From the IMG/VR virus record IMGVR_UViG_3300032048_000024, positions 1-20,634 of that record: a DNA stretch of 20,634 bases, one strand, 5' to 3'. Source of the DNA: a virus. The translations under genes and the position numbers were made by a program. A model generated the notes under the pieces. That model worked only from the letters and a program-made list of their open reading frames with translations. It made no database searches and was not told where the DNA came from. Below are positions 11,885-20,634 of the stretch, piece after piece (position 1 is the stretch's first letter; every line of letters begins with the position of its first letter).

Positions 11885-12741
11885 ATGAGATAAACTTCGG
11901 AACAGTAGTAGATATTATAGACCCAGAAAAACTTGGTAGAGTTAAAGTAAGTGTATATGGTGTTCATGATAATATAGAAACAAAAGATCTTCCATGGACT
12001 ATGGTTGTTATGCCGGGAAATACTCCAGCTAAAAGTGGTGTAGGGCATTCAACAAATTTATTGGTTGGTACATTGGTTTGTGGTATATTTTTAGATAAAG
12101 ATGATTACCGACAAGAATTTCTAATAATTGGTTCTCTTCCTACAAAGACCGATGGTACAAAAGATAATAATGCAAGAGTAAGAGGTGAAGCAGACCCTAA
12201 TGCAGCAGAACCTCTTGGTGAATATCAACCAGAAAGTACTTATGCACCAGAATATCCATATAATAATGTATATGAAACAGAGAGTGGTCACGTTAAAGAG
12301 TATGATGACACACCTGGATTAGAACGTATAACAGAGAGACATAAGAGTGGAACTAGATATGAGATAACTGCAAATGGTTCTAAGAATGAAACAATTGTAA
12401 GAGATAATTATCAATTAGTATTAGGACATAATACAGTTGAAGTCTATGGCAATGCACAAATTATTGTAAGTGGTCATTGTGACCTTGCGGTAGCTGGTAA
12501 TCTTTCAGCATCTATTACTGGTGATATTGAAGTTGACTCTGCAGGAAATATAACATTAAAAAATAATGACACTGCTAAAAGGATTATATTAGATGGTCAT
12601 GCAATAGTAAGGGGCAATTTAGTAGTTGATAAAACAACTACGACTAGTGCTGATACTGGAGATAGGTCTCCAATTGTACTTGATACTCACGTTCATGATG
12701 ATTATGATTCACCAACTGTTGAGACTGGTCCACCTAAATGA
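11881..12741 (+). CDS. 5: gp5-like tail spike without lysozyme domain
   Basis: A 286-residue protein; T4 gp5 has 575. An N-terminal OB domain (1-90: GTVVDIIDPEKLGRVKVSVYG, then DLPWTMVVMP and EFLIIGSLP) binds gp27. A linker of about 90-130 carries no lysozyme, whereas T4 has its 170-residue lysozyme domain after the OB fold. Residues 130-255 are a beta-helix needle with repeated V/G-rich short strands (NTVEVYGNAQIIVSGHCDLAV, GNLSASITGDIEV). The tip carries His270-Val-His272 in DTHVHDDYDSPTVETGPP, the HxH motif by which three chains of P2 gpV-type spikes hold an iron ion at the point. The spike therefore probably pierces mechanically, without peptidoglycan cleavage, and ends in its own metal-capped tip. 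Confidence 0.9.
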   Translation: MNEINFGTVVDIIDPEKLGRVKVSVYGVHDNIETKDLPWTMVVMPGNTPAKSGVGHSTNLLVGTLVCGIFLDKDDYRQEFLIIGSLPTKTDGTKDNNARVRGEADPNAAEPLGEYQPESTYAPEYPYNNVYETESGHVKEYDDTPGLERITERHKSGTRYEITANGSKNETIVRDNYQLVLGHNTVEVYGNAQIIVSGHCDLAVAGNLSASITGDIEVDSAGNITLKNNDTAKRIILDGHAIVRGNLVVDKTTTTSADTGDRSPIVLDTHVHDDYDSPTVETGPPK

Positions 12742-12749
12742 TATAAATA
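12742..12749 (+). promoter_or_regulatory. Late promoter octamer TATAAATA before gene 25
   Basis: Exact octamer starting at the base after the gp5 stop codon and only six bases (GAATAT) before the gp25 ATG. There is no Shine-Dalgarno sequence in this gap. It would give an internal late start within the baseplate operon, possibly leaderless. Confidence 0.5.
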
Positions 12750-12755
12750 GAATAT

Positions 12756-13154
12756 ATGGCAACAATAGCACGACAAGATACGTATAAAGATTTAGATTTT
12801 ACTTTTAAGCAAAATCCTAATACCAATGACGTTGGAATAAAGAGGAATAATGATTCAATAAAACAAAGTGTCTTAAATATATTAAGAACGAATCATGGAG
12901 AGAGACCATTTAATTTTGATTTTGGTGCCAATTTAAGAAGATATTTATTTGAAAATATGTCTAATATTACAGCAGCACAAATGTCTACTTCTATTAATAC
13001 TGCTTTAAGAAATTATGAACCAAGATTAGAAGTATTAAATACAAATATACAATCAAAACCACAAGATAATGAAGTGTATATAACAGTAACCGGTAGAGTT
13101 TTATCTAGTAATGAGGTATTAGATATAACAACCACAATAGAGAGATTACGATAA
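12756..13154 (+). CDS. 25: gp25 baseplate wedge subunit
   Basis: A 132-residue protein, the same size as T4 gp25. gp25 sits in the wedge core beside gp6 and contacts the first sheath ring; TssE of type VI secretion is its homologue. The signature is clear: TNHGERPFNFDFGANLRRYLFE (45-66) and the conserved EPR triad in LRNYEPRLEVL (residues 88-90). The protein starts MATIARQDTYKDLDFTF, typical of marine T4-like phages. Upstream is TATAAATA plus six bases and no ribosome site. Its stop overlaps the gp6 ATG (TAATG). Confidence 0.95.
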   Translation: MATIARQDTYKDLDFTFKQNPNTNDVGIKRNNDSIKQSVLNILRTNHGERPFNFDFGANLRRYLFENMSNITAAQMSTSINTALRNYEPRLEVLNTNIQSKPQDNEVYITVTGRVLSSNEVLDITTTIERLR

Positions 13155-15037
13155 TGGCAATAGAACGAAGAATTTCAGCAAGTGAATTAGACTTTGACCA
13201 AATAAAAGCAAACCTAGTTGCTTATATGAAAGCAACTGATACAACCTTCAATGACTATAACTACGAAGGCTCTGCGATGGCAACAATTATCGATGTACTA
13301 GCATATGTAACTCATGTCAATTCAATGAATGCAAACTTTGCACTTAATGAAACATTTCTTGATACAGCTCAGTTACGAAGTTCAGTAGTATCTCATGCTA
13401 AGCTATTAGGTTATACACCAAGGTCTATTGCTCCTTCAATTGCATTTATAAATTGTACAATGGCTACTGGGTCTGCTACTCCTTTATGGAACCATGATGC
13501 AGATAACAATCCACTTCCATTAACTATGACACGCGGTACTAAGTTTTCTACTACTATCGATGGTGTTAATTATCCAATGTTTAATTCAACGACCACTACC
13601 ATCAACTATGATTCAACTGATGGTTGGTTATTCTCAAACCTTGCAGTTGAACAGGGTACATTAGCAACTATAGAATATACATATCAAAATAATGTATATG
13701 AGCAATATTTAATTCCTGCAATTAATGTTAATACCGCAGCAATTAAAGTTACTGTAACAGATTCAGCTTCAACAGATGCATCAAAAGTTTATACTTTAAA
13801 TACTAATGTTGTTAATGTTGATGGTACAAGTGAAGTATATTTTTTAGAGGAAGGCAGAGATGGTTATTATGAAATAAAGTTTGGTGATAATATCATTGGT
13901 AAGAGACCAGGAAATGGAAACACAGTTAGTATTGAATATTCAACTATAGCTTCAGCTGCTAATGTTAATGGTGCTACTCTATTTACTATGACTGATTCAC
14001 TTCTTGGTAATGCAGATAATACTATCGCGCTTGTTACTAAGGCTACTGGTGGTGCAGCAAGAGAAACTAAAGAAGCAATTAAATTTAATGCTCCTCTTGC
14101 ACACACATCTCAAAATAGAGCTGTTACACCTGACGATTATAAAGCTATTGTTAAAAACGAATTTGCCGACATTGAAGCTGTCCAAGTATGGGGTGGAGAA
14201 GACCATGATGTACCAGATTACGGTAAGGTTTATATAAGTATTAAACCATTATCTGCTGAAACATTAACTGATGCTCAAAAAATAACCATAAAAACTAATA
14301 TCCTTAAACCAAAAAATGTTGTGTCTATTACTCCGGTCTTAGTTGACCCAGAATATACCTATATCGATTTAGAAGTTTACTTTAAATTTAATCCTAACCT
14401 TGCTACAGTTACAGCATCGGGTCTTGCAACTGCAATAAGGAATACACTTATCGCATATAATACAGATACGTTAAAGAGTTTTGGTGGAGTATATAGAGAC
14501 TCAAATGTTCTTAAGAAGATTGATGATACTAACATTGCGATTCTAAGTAACATTACTCGTATTAAGATGACTAAAAAGATTACACCAGCGCTTAGTACAC
14601 CAACCAAATATACACTTAAGTTTAATCAAGCTTTGACTGATTTAGATGCTTCTACTTCAGCTCTCGGTTCTTATGTAACTTCAACTAGATTCACTTATGC
14701 TGGTGTTGATGCAAAACTTAAAGACTATTATGATAGCTCAAGTGATACAAGAATTATTCAAATAGTTAATACAAACAATTTAGTATTAGCTACTAATGTT
14801 GGTGATGTAAATGAAGAAGATGGAACTATTACATTAAATAGTTTTGATCCAACAGGATTACCGGTTGGGTCAACTACAATTGATGTAACTGTTAAGCCAG
14901 CATCGTCTGACATATCACCTACAAGAAATGAATTACTAACAATTAATACCTCAACCGCAACGATAACAGGAGAGATAGATACTATGGCTACTGGTGGTAC
15001 AACTGCTGGTATTGACTATAATACGGTGGCTAACTAA
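13154..15037 (+). CDS. 6: gp6 baseplate wedge protein (J-like)
   Basis: A 627-residue protein (T4 gp6 has 660). Two gp6 chains per wedge form the continuous inner ring that triggers sheath contraction. The N-terminus holds the usual helical block, SELDFDQIKANLVAYMKAT, YEGSAMATIIDVLAYVTHVNSM and NETFLDTAQLRSSVVSHAK with LLGYTPRS. The middle has YEIKFGDNIIGKRPGNGNTV, the strongly conserved 'FGDG.iGk.p..G' loop of Baseplate_J proteins, and ENEF-type residues follow in NRAVTPDDYKAIVKNEFADI. The C-terminal part (about 480-627) is Thr-rich beta structure. It overlaps gp25 and gp7 by one base at each end. Confidence 0.92.
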   Translation: MAIERRISASELDFDQIKANLVAYMKATDTTFNDYNYEGSAMATIIDVLAYVTHVNSMNANFALNETFLDTAQLRSSVVSHAKLLGYTPRSIAPSIAFINCTMATGSATPLWNHDADNNPLPLTMTRGTKFSTTIDGVNYPMFNSTTTTINYDSTDGWLFSNLAVEQGTLATIEYTYQNNVYEQYLIPAINVNTAAIKVTVTDSASTDASKVYTLNTNVVNVDGTSEVYFLEEGRDGYYEIKFGDNIIGKRPGNGNTVSIEYSTIASAANVNGATLFTMTDSLLGNADNTIALVTKATGGAARETKEAIKFNAPLAHTSQNRAVTPDDYKAIVKNEFADIEAVQVWGGEDHDVPDYGKVYISIKPLSAETLTDAQKITIKTNILKPKNVVSITPVLVDPEYTYIDLEVYFKFNPNLATVTASGLATAIRNTLIAYNTDTLKSFGGVYRDSNVLKKIDDTNIAILSNITRIKMTKKITPALSTPTKYTLKFNQALTDLDASTSALGSYVTSTRFTYAGVDAKLKDYYDSSSDTRIIQIVNTNNLVLATNVGDVNEEDGTITLNSFDPTGLPVGSTTIDVTVKPASSDISPTRNELLTINTSTATITGEIDTMATGGTTAGIDYNTVAN

Positions 15038-16233
15038 TGGCTACTTTAGGTAAATATAATATATCATCATACATAGATGATTTAATACCTGACCACGTAG
15101 AGAGCTCATATCCTGATTTAGTTGCATTTCTTAAAGTATATGCTTTATATTTAGAACGTACTAATAAATCTGGGTTCTATCTTAATGCTCTTGATATCCA
15201 AAGAGATATCGACCATGTAGAAGAAACCCTTCTTACAGAACTACAAAATGAAATTGGTATTGCTGTACCAAGAGACTTTGCTACAGACCCAAGAATGTTT
15301 TATAAGAGGCTTGTTGAGTTCTATAGGAGTAGAGGTACACCAGAATCAATCACATCATTCTTTCGTGTTATATACGATGATGAAGTAGAAACATATTTTC
15401 CATTTGTAGATTTACTTAATCCATCAGATGGAGATTGGACAGATCAAACTACAGATATTATAGCAAATCAATCTAACTATACAGCTTGGAATGTGTTTAC
15501 AATATCTGGTACACCAACAGTAGTTAGCGGTAATAATGATGCAAGTAATCCTGCATTCTTTGATGATGATATAGTATTTGTTAATGATGTATATCAAACT
15601 CCAGATACAGATTATGTTGAGGAAGTATATTCAGATACAACAACTAAATATAGATTAACATTTACAAGTGCATTATCAGATGGCGATGTGGTTAAGACAT
15701 ATCCTAAGGGTTTATTTACAACTAATCAAGGATTCTTATCAGATAAAAAATATTTACAAGACTCTTATTACTATCAACAGTTCTCATATGTTATACGTAC
15801 TGGTAAGAACATAGCAGATTGGAAGAATGCATTTACAAGATTAATTCACCCAGCTGGATTTAAGTTCTTTGGTGAAATATCAATATTAATTAAGTTATTA
15901 ACTTCTGGTATGCCATCACAATTATATGGTTGGTTACCACCAGCTGGTAAAATTACTATTAACTTAGCTCAAGAACAAATTGGTCCAGTAGCTTTTTATA
16001 GAACTAATTATATAGAGAAAACTTATACACATATACCATTTACTACAACTGGAACTTATAATATTGGTTCGGGTGGCGGCAGAATAGGTATGTGGAATCA
16101 TTGGGAGAACATGAAGTTCAGATATTTAGGCCCAAATAGCGATTTCGCTCACTATACAGTGCAAGATAGTATAAATAACAATATAGGATTACAATTCGGA
16201 ATCCAACACCGAAATCAAATAGTGATTTCATAA
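15037..16233 (+). CDS. 7: Short gp7-like baseplate wedge protein
   Basis: A 398-residue protein between gp6 and gp8, the T4 position of gp7 (1032 residues). It corresponds only to the C-terminal part of T4 gp7. SSYPDLVAFLKVYALYLER (23-41), FYLNALDIQRDID, DPRMFYKRLVEFYRSRGTPESITSFFRVIYDDEVE (84-118) and later DWKNAFTRLIHPAGFKFFGEISILIKL line up with the T4 segments around SNFEAFCEAYIQYLS, RNIYLNADKRDAVARFFESR, FLFKVLYNEEVEIE and WKSDVIRFVHPVGFGFIAITLL. Between them lies a beta insert of about 130 residues (PDTDYVEEVYSD and neighbours). The T4 N-terminal domains, which reach toward the baseplate edge, are absent, so the wedge should be smaller than in T4. Confidence 0.8.
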   Translation: MATLGKYNISSYIDDLIPDHVESSYPDLVAFLKVYALYLERTNKSGFYLNALDIQRDIDHVEETLLTELQNEIGIAVPRDFATDPRMFYKRLVEFYRSRGTPESITSFFRVIYDDEVETYFPFVDLLNPSDGDWTDQTTDIIANQSNYTAWNVFTISGTPTVVSGNNDASNPAFFDDDIVFVNDVYQTPDTDYVEEVYSDTTTKYRLTFTSALSDGDVVKTYPKGLFTTNQGFLSDKKYLQDSYYYQQFSYVIRTGKNIADWKNAFTRLIHPAGFKFFGEISILIKLLTSGMPSQLYGWLPPAGKITINLAQEQIGPVAFYRTNYIEKTYTHIPFTTTGTYNIGSGGGRIGMWNHWENMKFRYLGPNSDFAHYTVQDSINNNIGLQFGIQHRNQIVIS

Positions 16234-16252
16234 ATAAAACAGAGGAAATAAA

Positions 16253-17743
16253 ATGGCAGCAATTATAACTAGCAAATTTAGATTAGATACAACTAATAAA
16301 TTCTTGGCTAGTCTTGGTGACAACACATTCTACATGGCCTTGGGACGGCCTAACGCGTGGACTGATGATACGGTTCCAACAACCCCATATGAAAATGACT
16401 ATACAAGTAATACTTTATGGGAAAACATGTTTGCCATGAAAAAGATTGCTAGTACAGACATTATTCATTGTTCACCAAGGAACCTTTGGGTTTCTGGTAC
16501 AACTTATGTAGAGTATGACGATCAAGACACTAACATAGAAAGCAAAGTATACTTTGTTATCTCAGATAACAATAACGTATACATTTGCTTAAAGGCAGGA
16601 ACAGGAGCAAGCACAACAAACCCAGACGTTTCACCGGGTGGTGTAGTAACAACAGGAGTTATTAACTTCTCAGCAACAGATGGTTACATATGGAAATATA
16701 TGTATACAGTCCCAACAACTGATGTGACAAAGTTTTTAACATCATCATTCATACCAACAAGACATATTAAAGTTACACCTCCAGGAGGTTCTGACACAGC
16801 ATTGGTTAATCAATATAGTGTGCAGACTAATGCAGTTGATGGTGCAATATATAATATGAAGATAACTACTGCGGGAACTGGATATGCTAATGGTGCTACC
16901 GAAGCTATCCTTACAATCGTAGGTGATGGCACAGGTGCTACAGCTACGGCCGTAGTAGCGGGTGGAGCTATTACAGGTATTACAATGACAGCCCCAGGTT
17001 CAGGATATACTCACGCTACTGTAACAGTAGCAGGTACAGGTACACTTGGTGCAGTAAGACCAGTGATTGGTCCTCCAGGTGGATTCGGTGCAGACTCAAC
17101 CAATGACTTACGTTCACATTACGTAACAATTAATACTACATTTACGGGTGATGAGTCAGGTAGTATTCCAGATTCAAATGACTTTAGACAATTGGCATTA
17201 ATTAAGAATCCAATTGAAGAAGCCAATGATGGAATAACCGCAGGGTCATTTGTAGCAAATAACTTTTATAAAATTTTAACAACTGGCTCTACTGATTATA
17301 CTTTAATTGGTGCAGCCGATAGTTATGTTGGTACAGTATTTAAAGCATCAGGGGTTGGTTCAGGCTCTGGTACTGCAGCTCAGATTGCAGAAGCTAATAC
17401 GTATAATACATGTAAAAGTTTAACAGTTGCTACAGGAGCAGCATTCCCAGCAGACCAAATAATCCAAGGTACTATAACAGGTGCTTTAGGTCAAGTAGTG
17501 GAATATGATTCAAGTAATGGTATTATATATTATACTCAAAATGAAGCTACAGGCTTTGTTACATTTACTGATTCAGATTATATTCGTGAGAATGGTACAG
17601 CAATTGCAGGACAAGATTGTACAGCAGTAGGAGTTCCTTTAATTAACCATCATTCAGGTGATGTAATGTTTGTAGAAAATAGAACAGCAACATCTAGAGG
17701 TGATGGTCAAGTAGAGACAGTAAGATTAGTAATCGCATTTTAA
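16253..17743 (+). CDS. 8: gp8 baseplate wedge protein with added beta modules
   Basis: A 496-residue protein (T4 gp8 has 334). T4 gp8 is a dimer in each wedge bound to gp7/gp10. The gp8 frame is clear: AAIITSKFRLDTTNKFLASL, FYMALGRPNAWTDD, LWENMFAMKKIASTDIIHCS, DGYIWKYMYTVPTTDVTKFL, DFRQLALIKNPIEEA and the closing HHSGDVMFVENRTA...VETVRLVIAF, each with a T4 counterpart. The extra length comes from insertions: a GTGYANG/GSGYTHA double repeat (about 195-270), a module with GSTDYTLIGAADSYVGTVFKASG (about 333-375), and a GTITGALGQVVEY module (about 398-445) like that in gp53. GAGG precedes the ATG. The gene follows gp7 after 19 bases. Confidence 0.9.
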   Translation: MAAIITSKFRLDTTNKFLASLGDNTFYMALGRPNAWTDDTVPTTPYENDYTSNTLWENMFAMKKIASTDIIHCSPRNLWVSGTTYVEYDDQDTNIESKVYFVISDNNNVYICLKAGTGASTTNPDVSPGGVVTTGVINFSATDGYIWKYMYTVPTTDVTKFLTSSFIPTRHIKVTPPGGSDTALVNQYSVQTNAVDGAIYNMKITTAGTGYANGATEAILTIVGDGTGATATAVVAGGAITGITMTAPGSGYTHATVTVAGTGTLGAVRPVIGPPGGFGADSTNDLRSHYVTINTTFTGDESGSIPDSNDFRQLALIKNPIEEANDGITAGSFVANNFYKILTTGSTDYTLIGAADSYVGTVFKASGVGSGSGTAAQIAEANTYNTCKSLTVATGAAFPADQIIQGTITGALGQVVEYDSSNGIIYYTQNEATGFVTFTDSDYIRENGTAIAGQDCTAVGVPLINHHSGDVMFVENRTATSRGDGQVETVRLVIAF

Positions 17744-17755
17744 TAGGAAAGAAAC

Positions 17756-20634
17756 ATGGCAATTTCATTTAACGTAGAACCATATTGGGACGACTTTGAT
17801 GCCGCGGGAGCGGATGGTTTAAGTCCTAAAGAAAAATATCAAAGGATATTATTTAGACCTGGTAAGGCTATACAAGCAAGAGAATTAACCCAGCTACAAA
17901 CAACATTACAAAACCAAATATCATCTACGGGTGACCATATATTTAAGGATGGTTCTGTTGTTGTCCCTGGTGCAGTTCACCTTCATAATAAAATTGACTA
18001 TGTAAAATTAGATTCAGCTAATGCATATTGTGATACTGTTGCAGAATTAGTTGGTACTGAATTTACTGATGGTACTAACACAGCAAAAGTTATTCATGCT
18101 GCTTTAGCTTCTGGCTCAGATCCAATTACACTATGGGTACAATATATATCTGGTGCTGTATTTGCAGATAACGCAACGATAACAGATGGAGCTGATAAAT
18201 CAGCAGAAGTAAAAGCATCTAGTGCCACAGGCTTTGGTTCAATAGTATCTATCGAAGATGGTATATACTATATTAAGAAACACTTTGTTGTAGCTAAAGC
18301 TAAGACAATTATATTATCTAAATATACATCAAGCGTATCATTTGATATTGGATTATTAGTTACTGAAGCTCTTATTAGTTCAGGTTCTGATGCAACATTA
18401 AATGATAATGCTACGGGTACTCCTAATGAGTCTGCCCCAGGCGCACATCGTTATTCTATCACAGCAGTATTAACTACTCAAGCAGTTAATGCTAATGATG
18501 GTAACTTTGTTCTTATAGCTCGATTAGAGTCTGGTGTTATTACAAAACATGCGAGGTCCGCTGACTATAACGAATTAGAATCTGTATTAGCTCGTAGAAC
18601 ATTTGACGAATCTGGTAACTATTATATTAATCCATTTAAAACCCTTGTCAAAACACATCAAGCCGATACTCCTGATGCTACTAAACTATCTCTTGCAGTT
18701 GAGCCTTCTAAAGCTTATGTAAGAGGTTATGAAATACAAACATTAGCAACTACTAATGTACACTTTGATAGAGCAAGAACTTCAGAAAGAGTTACAGATA
18801 AAGTTACAGAGATAACACATAATAATTATATTGAAGTTATAAACATGTATGGCACACCAGATATTACCACGTTTGGTTTAATATCTATTGAGAATTCAGG
18901 TGGTACAGAGATTGGTACATGCCGAGCTCGTTCAATAGAACGTGTTTCAGGCGATGGTGGAACAGGTGCGTCAAGATATAGAATACATATATTTGATTTT
19001 ACAGGTACAATGACAGCAGCAACTCAACTAGATGATAGTGAAGGCACCACACCAGGTGCTACATTTGCTGCAACAATAGCAGACGGTGGTGCAACCACAG
19101 CGTATAATATTGGTCCGGACTCTTTAGTATATCCATTACCATACGATAGAATTAAGACATGTAATAGTGAGACTGATGAAGCTCAGCCAGTTGATTTTAA
19201 CTATCGTTATGAAACTAATCGTATACTTACTCAGGCAACTGTATCTGTTGGTCTTACCGCAACATTTACTTTAGCCTCTGCTGGTGAACAATTTGGTACT
19301 TATAGTTCTAATCAAAATTGGATTATAATTCAAGATACAGATAATACAGAAGGTGGTGAAGAAGTTGTAGTAGGTGATATCACAGTTAATAATGGAGCAA
19401 ATCCTCCAAACTGTGTTATATCTAATTTACCGGCTGCTGGTAAGCTAGTAAGATTAATTGCTCCAGTTATTAAAACAGCAATTCATAAGACTAAAACATT
19501 AGTTACTAACACCGCTGTTGCATTTAATGCTCTTGATGACTTCACTGGTACAGGAATGGCTCTTGGCCATGCTGACATATATCGTATAGTATCTGTTGAG
19601 GAAACCTCAGGTTCTGTTGATGTTACTGAACACTTTGAATTAGATAATGGACAAACAGAGACTCACTATGGTATAGGAAGAGTTAAACTTAAGACCACAT
19701 CTAATTATACAGCAAGTTCTTCAAATTCTGTAGCGCTTACTGTTACATATGATTACTTCTCACATACTGCAGGTGACTTCTTTACAGTTGATAGTTATAC
19801 CGGAGAAGTTGACTATGCAGATATTCCTAAATTAGAAGATACAGAATTAAGAAGTGCCGTTGACTTTAGACCACGTGTGTCTAATGCAGGTGGTAACTAT
19901 ACTGGAACAGGTGCGTCAACAGGATTTGCTCCTACAAGATATACTCAATTTGAAACTGATATACAATTCTACTTACCAAGAATGGATAAGGTTTATATAA
20001 ATTCTGCTGGTGAGTTCGGTGTTTCACCGGGTGTTCCAGCACGTGAACCAGAAGCACCTGGCGTTCCTAAAGATGCAATGCATTTATATACGTTAAGTAT
20101 TACTCCATATACATTAGACCCAAGTGAAGTTGGTGTTGAATATATTGACCAAAGACGTTATACAATGCGTGATATTGGACATCTTGATACGCGAATAGGT
20201 CAAGTAGAATATTATGCTGCACTTAATTTCTTAGAAACTGAAGCACAAAACAAACAAATTTTAGATACATCATCCCCTTATAGTTTAAGATGGAAGTCTG
20301 GTTATTTAGTAGATGGATTTGCAAATACTAGAATGTCAAATTCTAGCTCACCAGAATATAGAGCTTCTGTTGATATACCTGAGCGTACATTAAGACCTTC
20401 ATTTTCTCAAGGTAATGCTGCGTTAGCATATCATGCAGCTGGTTCAGGTACAACAAAAACAGGTGATTTAATAACATTACCATATACTAGTTCTGCGATT
20501 ATATCACAAACACAATATTCTGGTACCATTAATGTTAACCCTTATGACGTATTCAACTGGACAGGTTCAGTAGCACTAGCTCCTTCAACCGATGAATGGA
20601 TGGATATTGATAGGAGACCAGAAGTTGTTATTAA
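17756..20634 (+). CDS. DUF4815-type virion structural protein (partial, 3' end outside window)
   Basis: An open frame of 959 codons from ATG 17756 (AGGAAAG ribosome site) that runs off the window. It starts MAISFNVEPYWDDFDAAGAD, followed by the conserved KYQRILFRPGKAIQARELTQ and LQNQISSTGDHIFKDGSVVV blocks typical of the DUF4815 proteins of T4-like cyanophages. The middle is long and beta-rich, with RRTFDESGNYYINPF, SKAYVRGYEIQTLA and YPLPYDRIKT. Toward the end come TLDPSEVGVEYIDQRRYTMRDI, a helical GQVEYYAALNFLETEAQNK and VNPYDVFNWTGSVALAPSTDEW, again family features. It occupies the position of T4 genes 9-10, so a peripheral baseplate or tail-fibre-attachment role is likely by context. That role is inferred; only family membership is supported by sequence. 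Confidence 0.8.
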   Translation, partial: MAISFNVEPYWDDFDAAGADGLSPKEKYQRILFRPGKAIQARELTQLQTTLQNQISSTGDHIFKDGSVVVPGAVHLHNKIDYVKLDSANAYCDTVAELVGTEFTDGTNTAKVIHAALASGSDPITLWVQYISGAVFADNATITDGADKSAEVKASSATGFGSIVSIEDGIYYIKKHFVVAKAKTIILSKYTSSVSFDIGLLVTEALISSGSDATLNDNATGTPNESAPGAHRYSITAVLTTQAVNANDGNFVLIARLESGVITKHARSADYNELESVLARRTFDESGNYYINPFKTLVKTHQADTPDATKLSLAVEPSKAYVRGYEIQTLATTNVHFDRARTSERVTDKVTEITHNNYIEVINMYGTPDITTFGLISIENSGGTEIGTCRARSIERVSGDGGTGASRYRIHIFDFTGTMTAATQLDDSEGTTPGATFAATIADGGATTAYNIGPDSLVYPLPYDRIKTCNSETDEAQPVDFNYRYETNRILTQATVSVGLTATFTLASAGEQFGTYSSNQNWIIIQDTDNTEGGEEVVVGDITVNNGANPPNCVISNLPAAGKLVRLIAPVIKTAIHKTKTLVTNTAVAFNALDDFTGTGMALGHADIYRIVSVEETSGSVDVTEHFELDNGQTETHYGIGRVKLKTTSNYTASSSNSVALTVTYDYFSHTAGDFFTVDSYTGEVDYADIPKLEDTELRSAVDFRPRVSNAGGNYTGTGASTGFAPTRYTQFETDIQFYLPRMDKVYINSAGEFGVSPGVPAREPEAPGVPKDAMHLYTLSITPYTLDPSEVGVEYIDQRRYTMRDIGHLDTRIGQVEYYAALNFLETEAQNKQILDTSSPYSLRWKSGYLVDGFANTRMSNSSSPEYRASVDIPERTLRPSFSQGNAALAYHAAGSGTTKTGDLITLPYTSSAIISQTQYSGTINVNPYDVFNWTGSVALAPSTDEWMDIDRRPEVVI

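Noticed and set aside
16229-16236. CATAAATA before gene 8
   Set aside because: One mismatch to the late octamer at its first base, overlapping the gp7 stop. Plausible in position, but near matches are common, so it was not listed.
1-20634. tRNA genes, CRISPR arrays, insertion sequences, integrase or att sites
   Set aside because: Reading both strands, I found no cloverleaf with a T-loop consensus, no spaced repeats, no transposase-like ORF and no integrase. Nearly all of the sequence is accounted for by overlapping phage genes.

Overview
The window is part of the genome of a T4-like myovirus. It is AT-rich and carries the marine or cyanophage-type ('exo-T-even') versions of the T4 core genes. 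Evidence for this is the replication trio 33-59-32 in T4 order, a nearly complete set of baseplate genes, heavy use of 1- to 8-base gene overlaps, and several exact TATAAATA octamers (the T4 late-promoter -10 element) just upstream of structural genes. The host cannot be read from the sequence. A marine Gram-negative host such as a Pelagibacter relative would fit the phage type, and the exported, porin-like protein implies a host with an outer membrane.

Layout. (1) 1-1838, + strand: the 3' end of an unrecognised gene, a small HExxH metallopeptidase-like protein, a signal-peptide-bearing beta-rich outer-membrane-like protein with its own late promoter and terminator, and two small unknown genes. 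(2) 1839-4054, + strand: a sigma70-like promoter with an inverted repeat over its -10, a basic small protein, gp33 (late transcription co-activator), gp59 (helicase loader) and gp32 (ssDNA-binding protein), closed by a UUCG-loop terminator. (3) 4053-8850, - strand, read from right to left: gp4 head completion, a one-span membrane protein, a gp2-like protein, a gp54-like tail-tube-fold protein, a gp26/51-type tail-assembly chaperone with a strong candidate -1 ribosomal frameshift, and the tape measure protein. (4) 8906-20634, + strand: gp48, gp53, gp27, gp5, gp25, gp6, a short gp7, an enlarged gp8, and a DUF4815-type virion protein that runs off the window end.

How it works together. Blocks 3 and 4 diverge from a 55-bp region holding two head-to-head late-promoter octamers and together encode most of the tail tip. 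The frameshifting chaperone and tape measure set tail length. gp54-like and gp48 start and cap the tube. gp27/gp5 form the hub and spike, and gp53/25/6/7/8 form the wedges. Block 2 supplies gp33, the co-activator that T4-type phages use to fire late promoters, so both regulator and targets lie in the same window.

Most interesting points: the T7 slippery site that fuses the chaperone to a hidden 65-codon extension in the -1 frame; three genes whose ATG lies only 5-6 nt after TATAAATA (possible leaderless late mRNAs); the phage-encoded outer-membrane-like protein; a lysozyme-less spike with its own HxH tip; a gp7 reduced to the C-terminal part of T4 gp7; and shared beta modules inserted in gp53 and gp8. 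No tRNA, CRISPR array, insertion sequence or integrase was seen.
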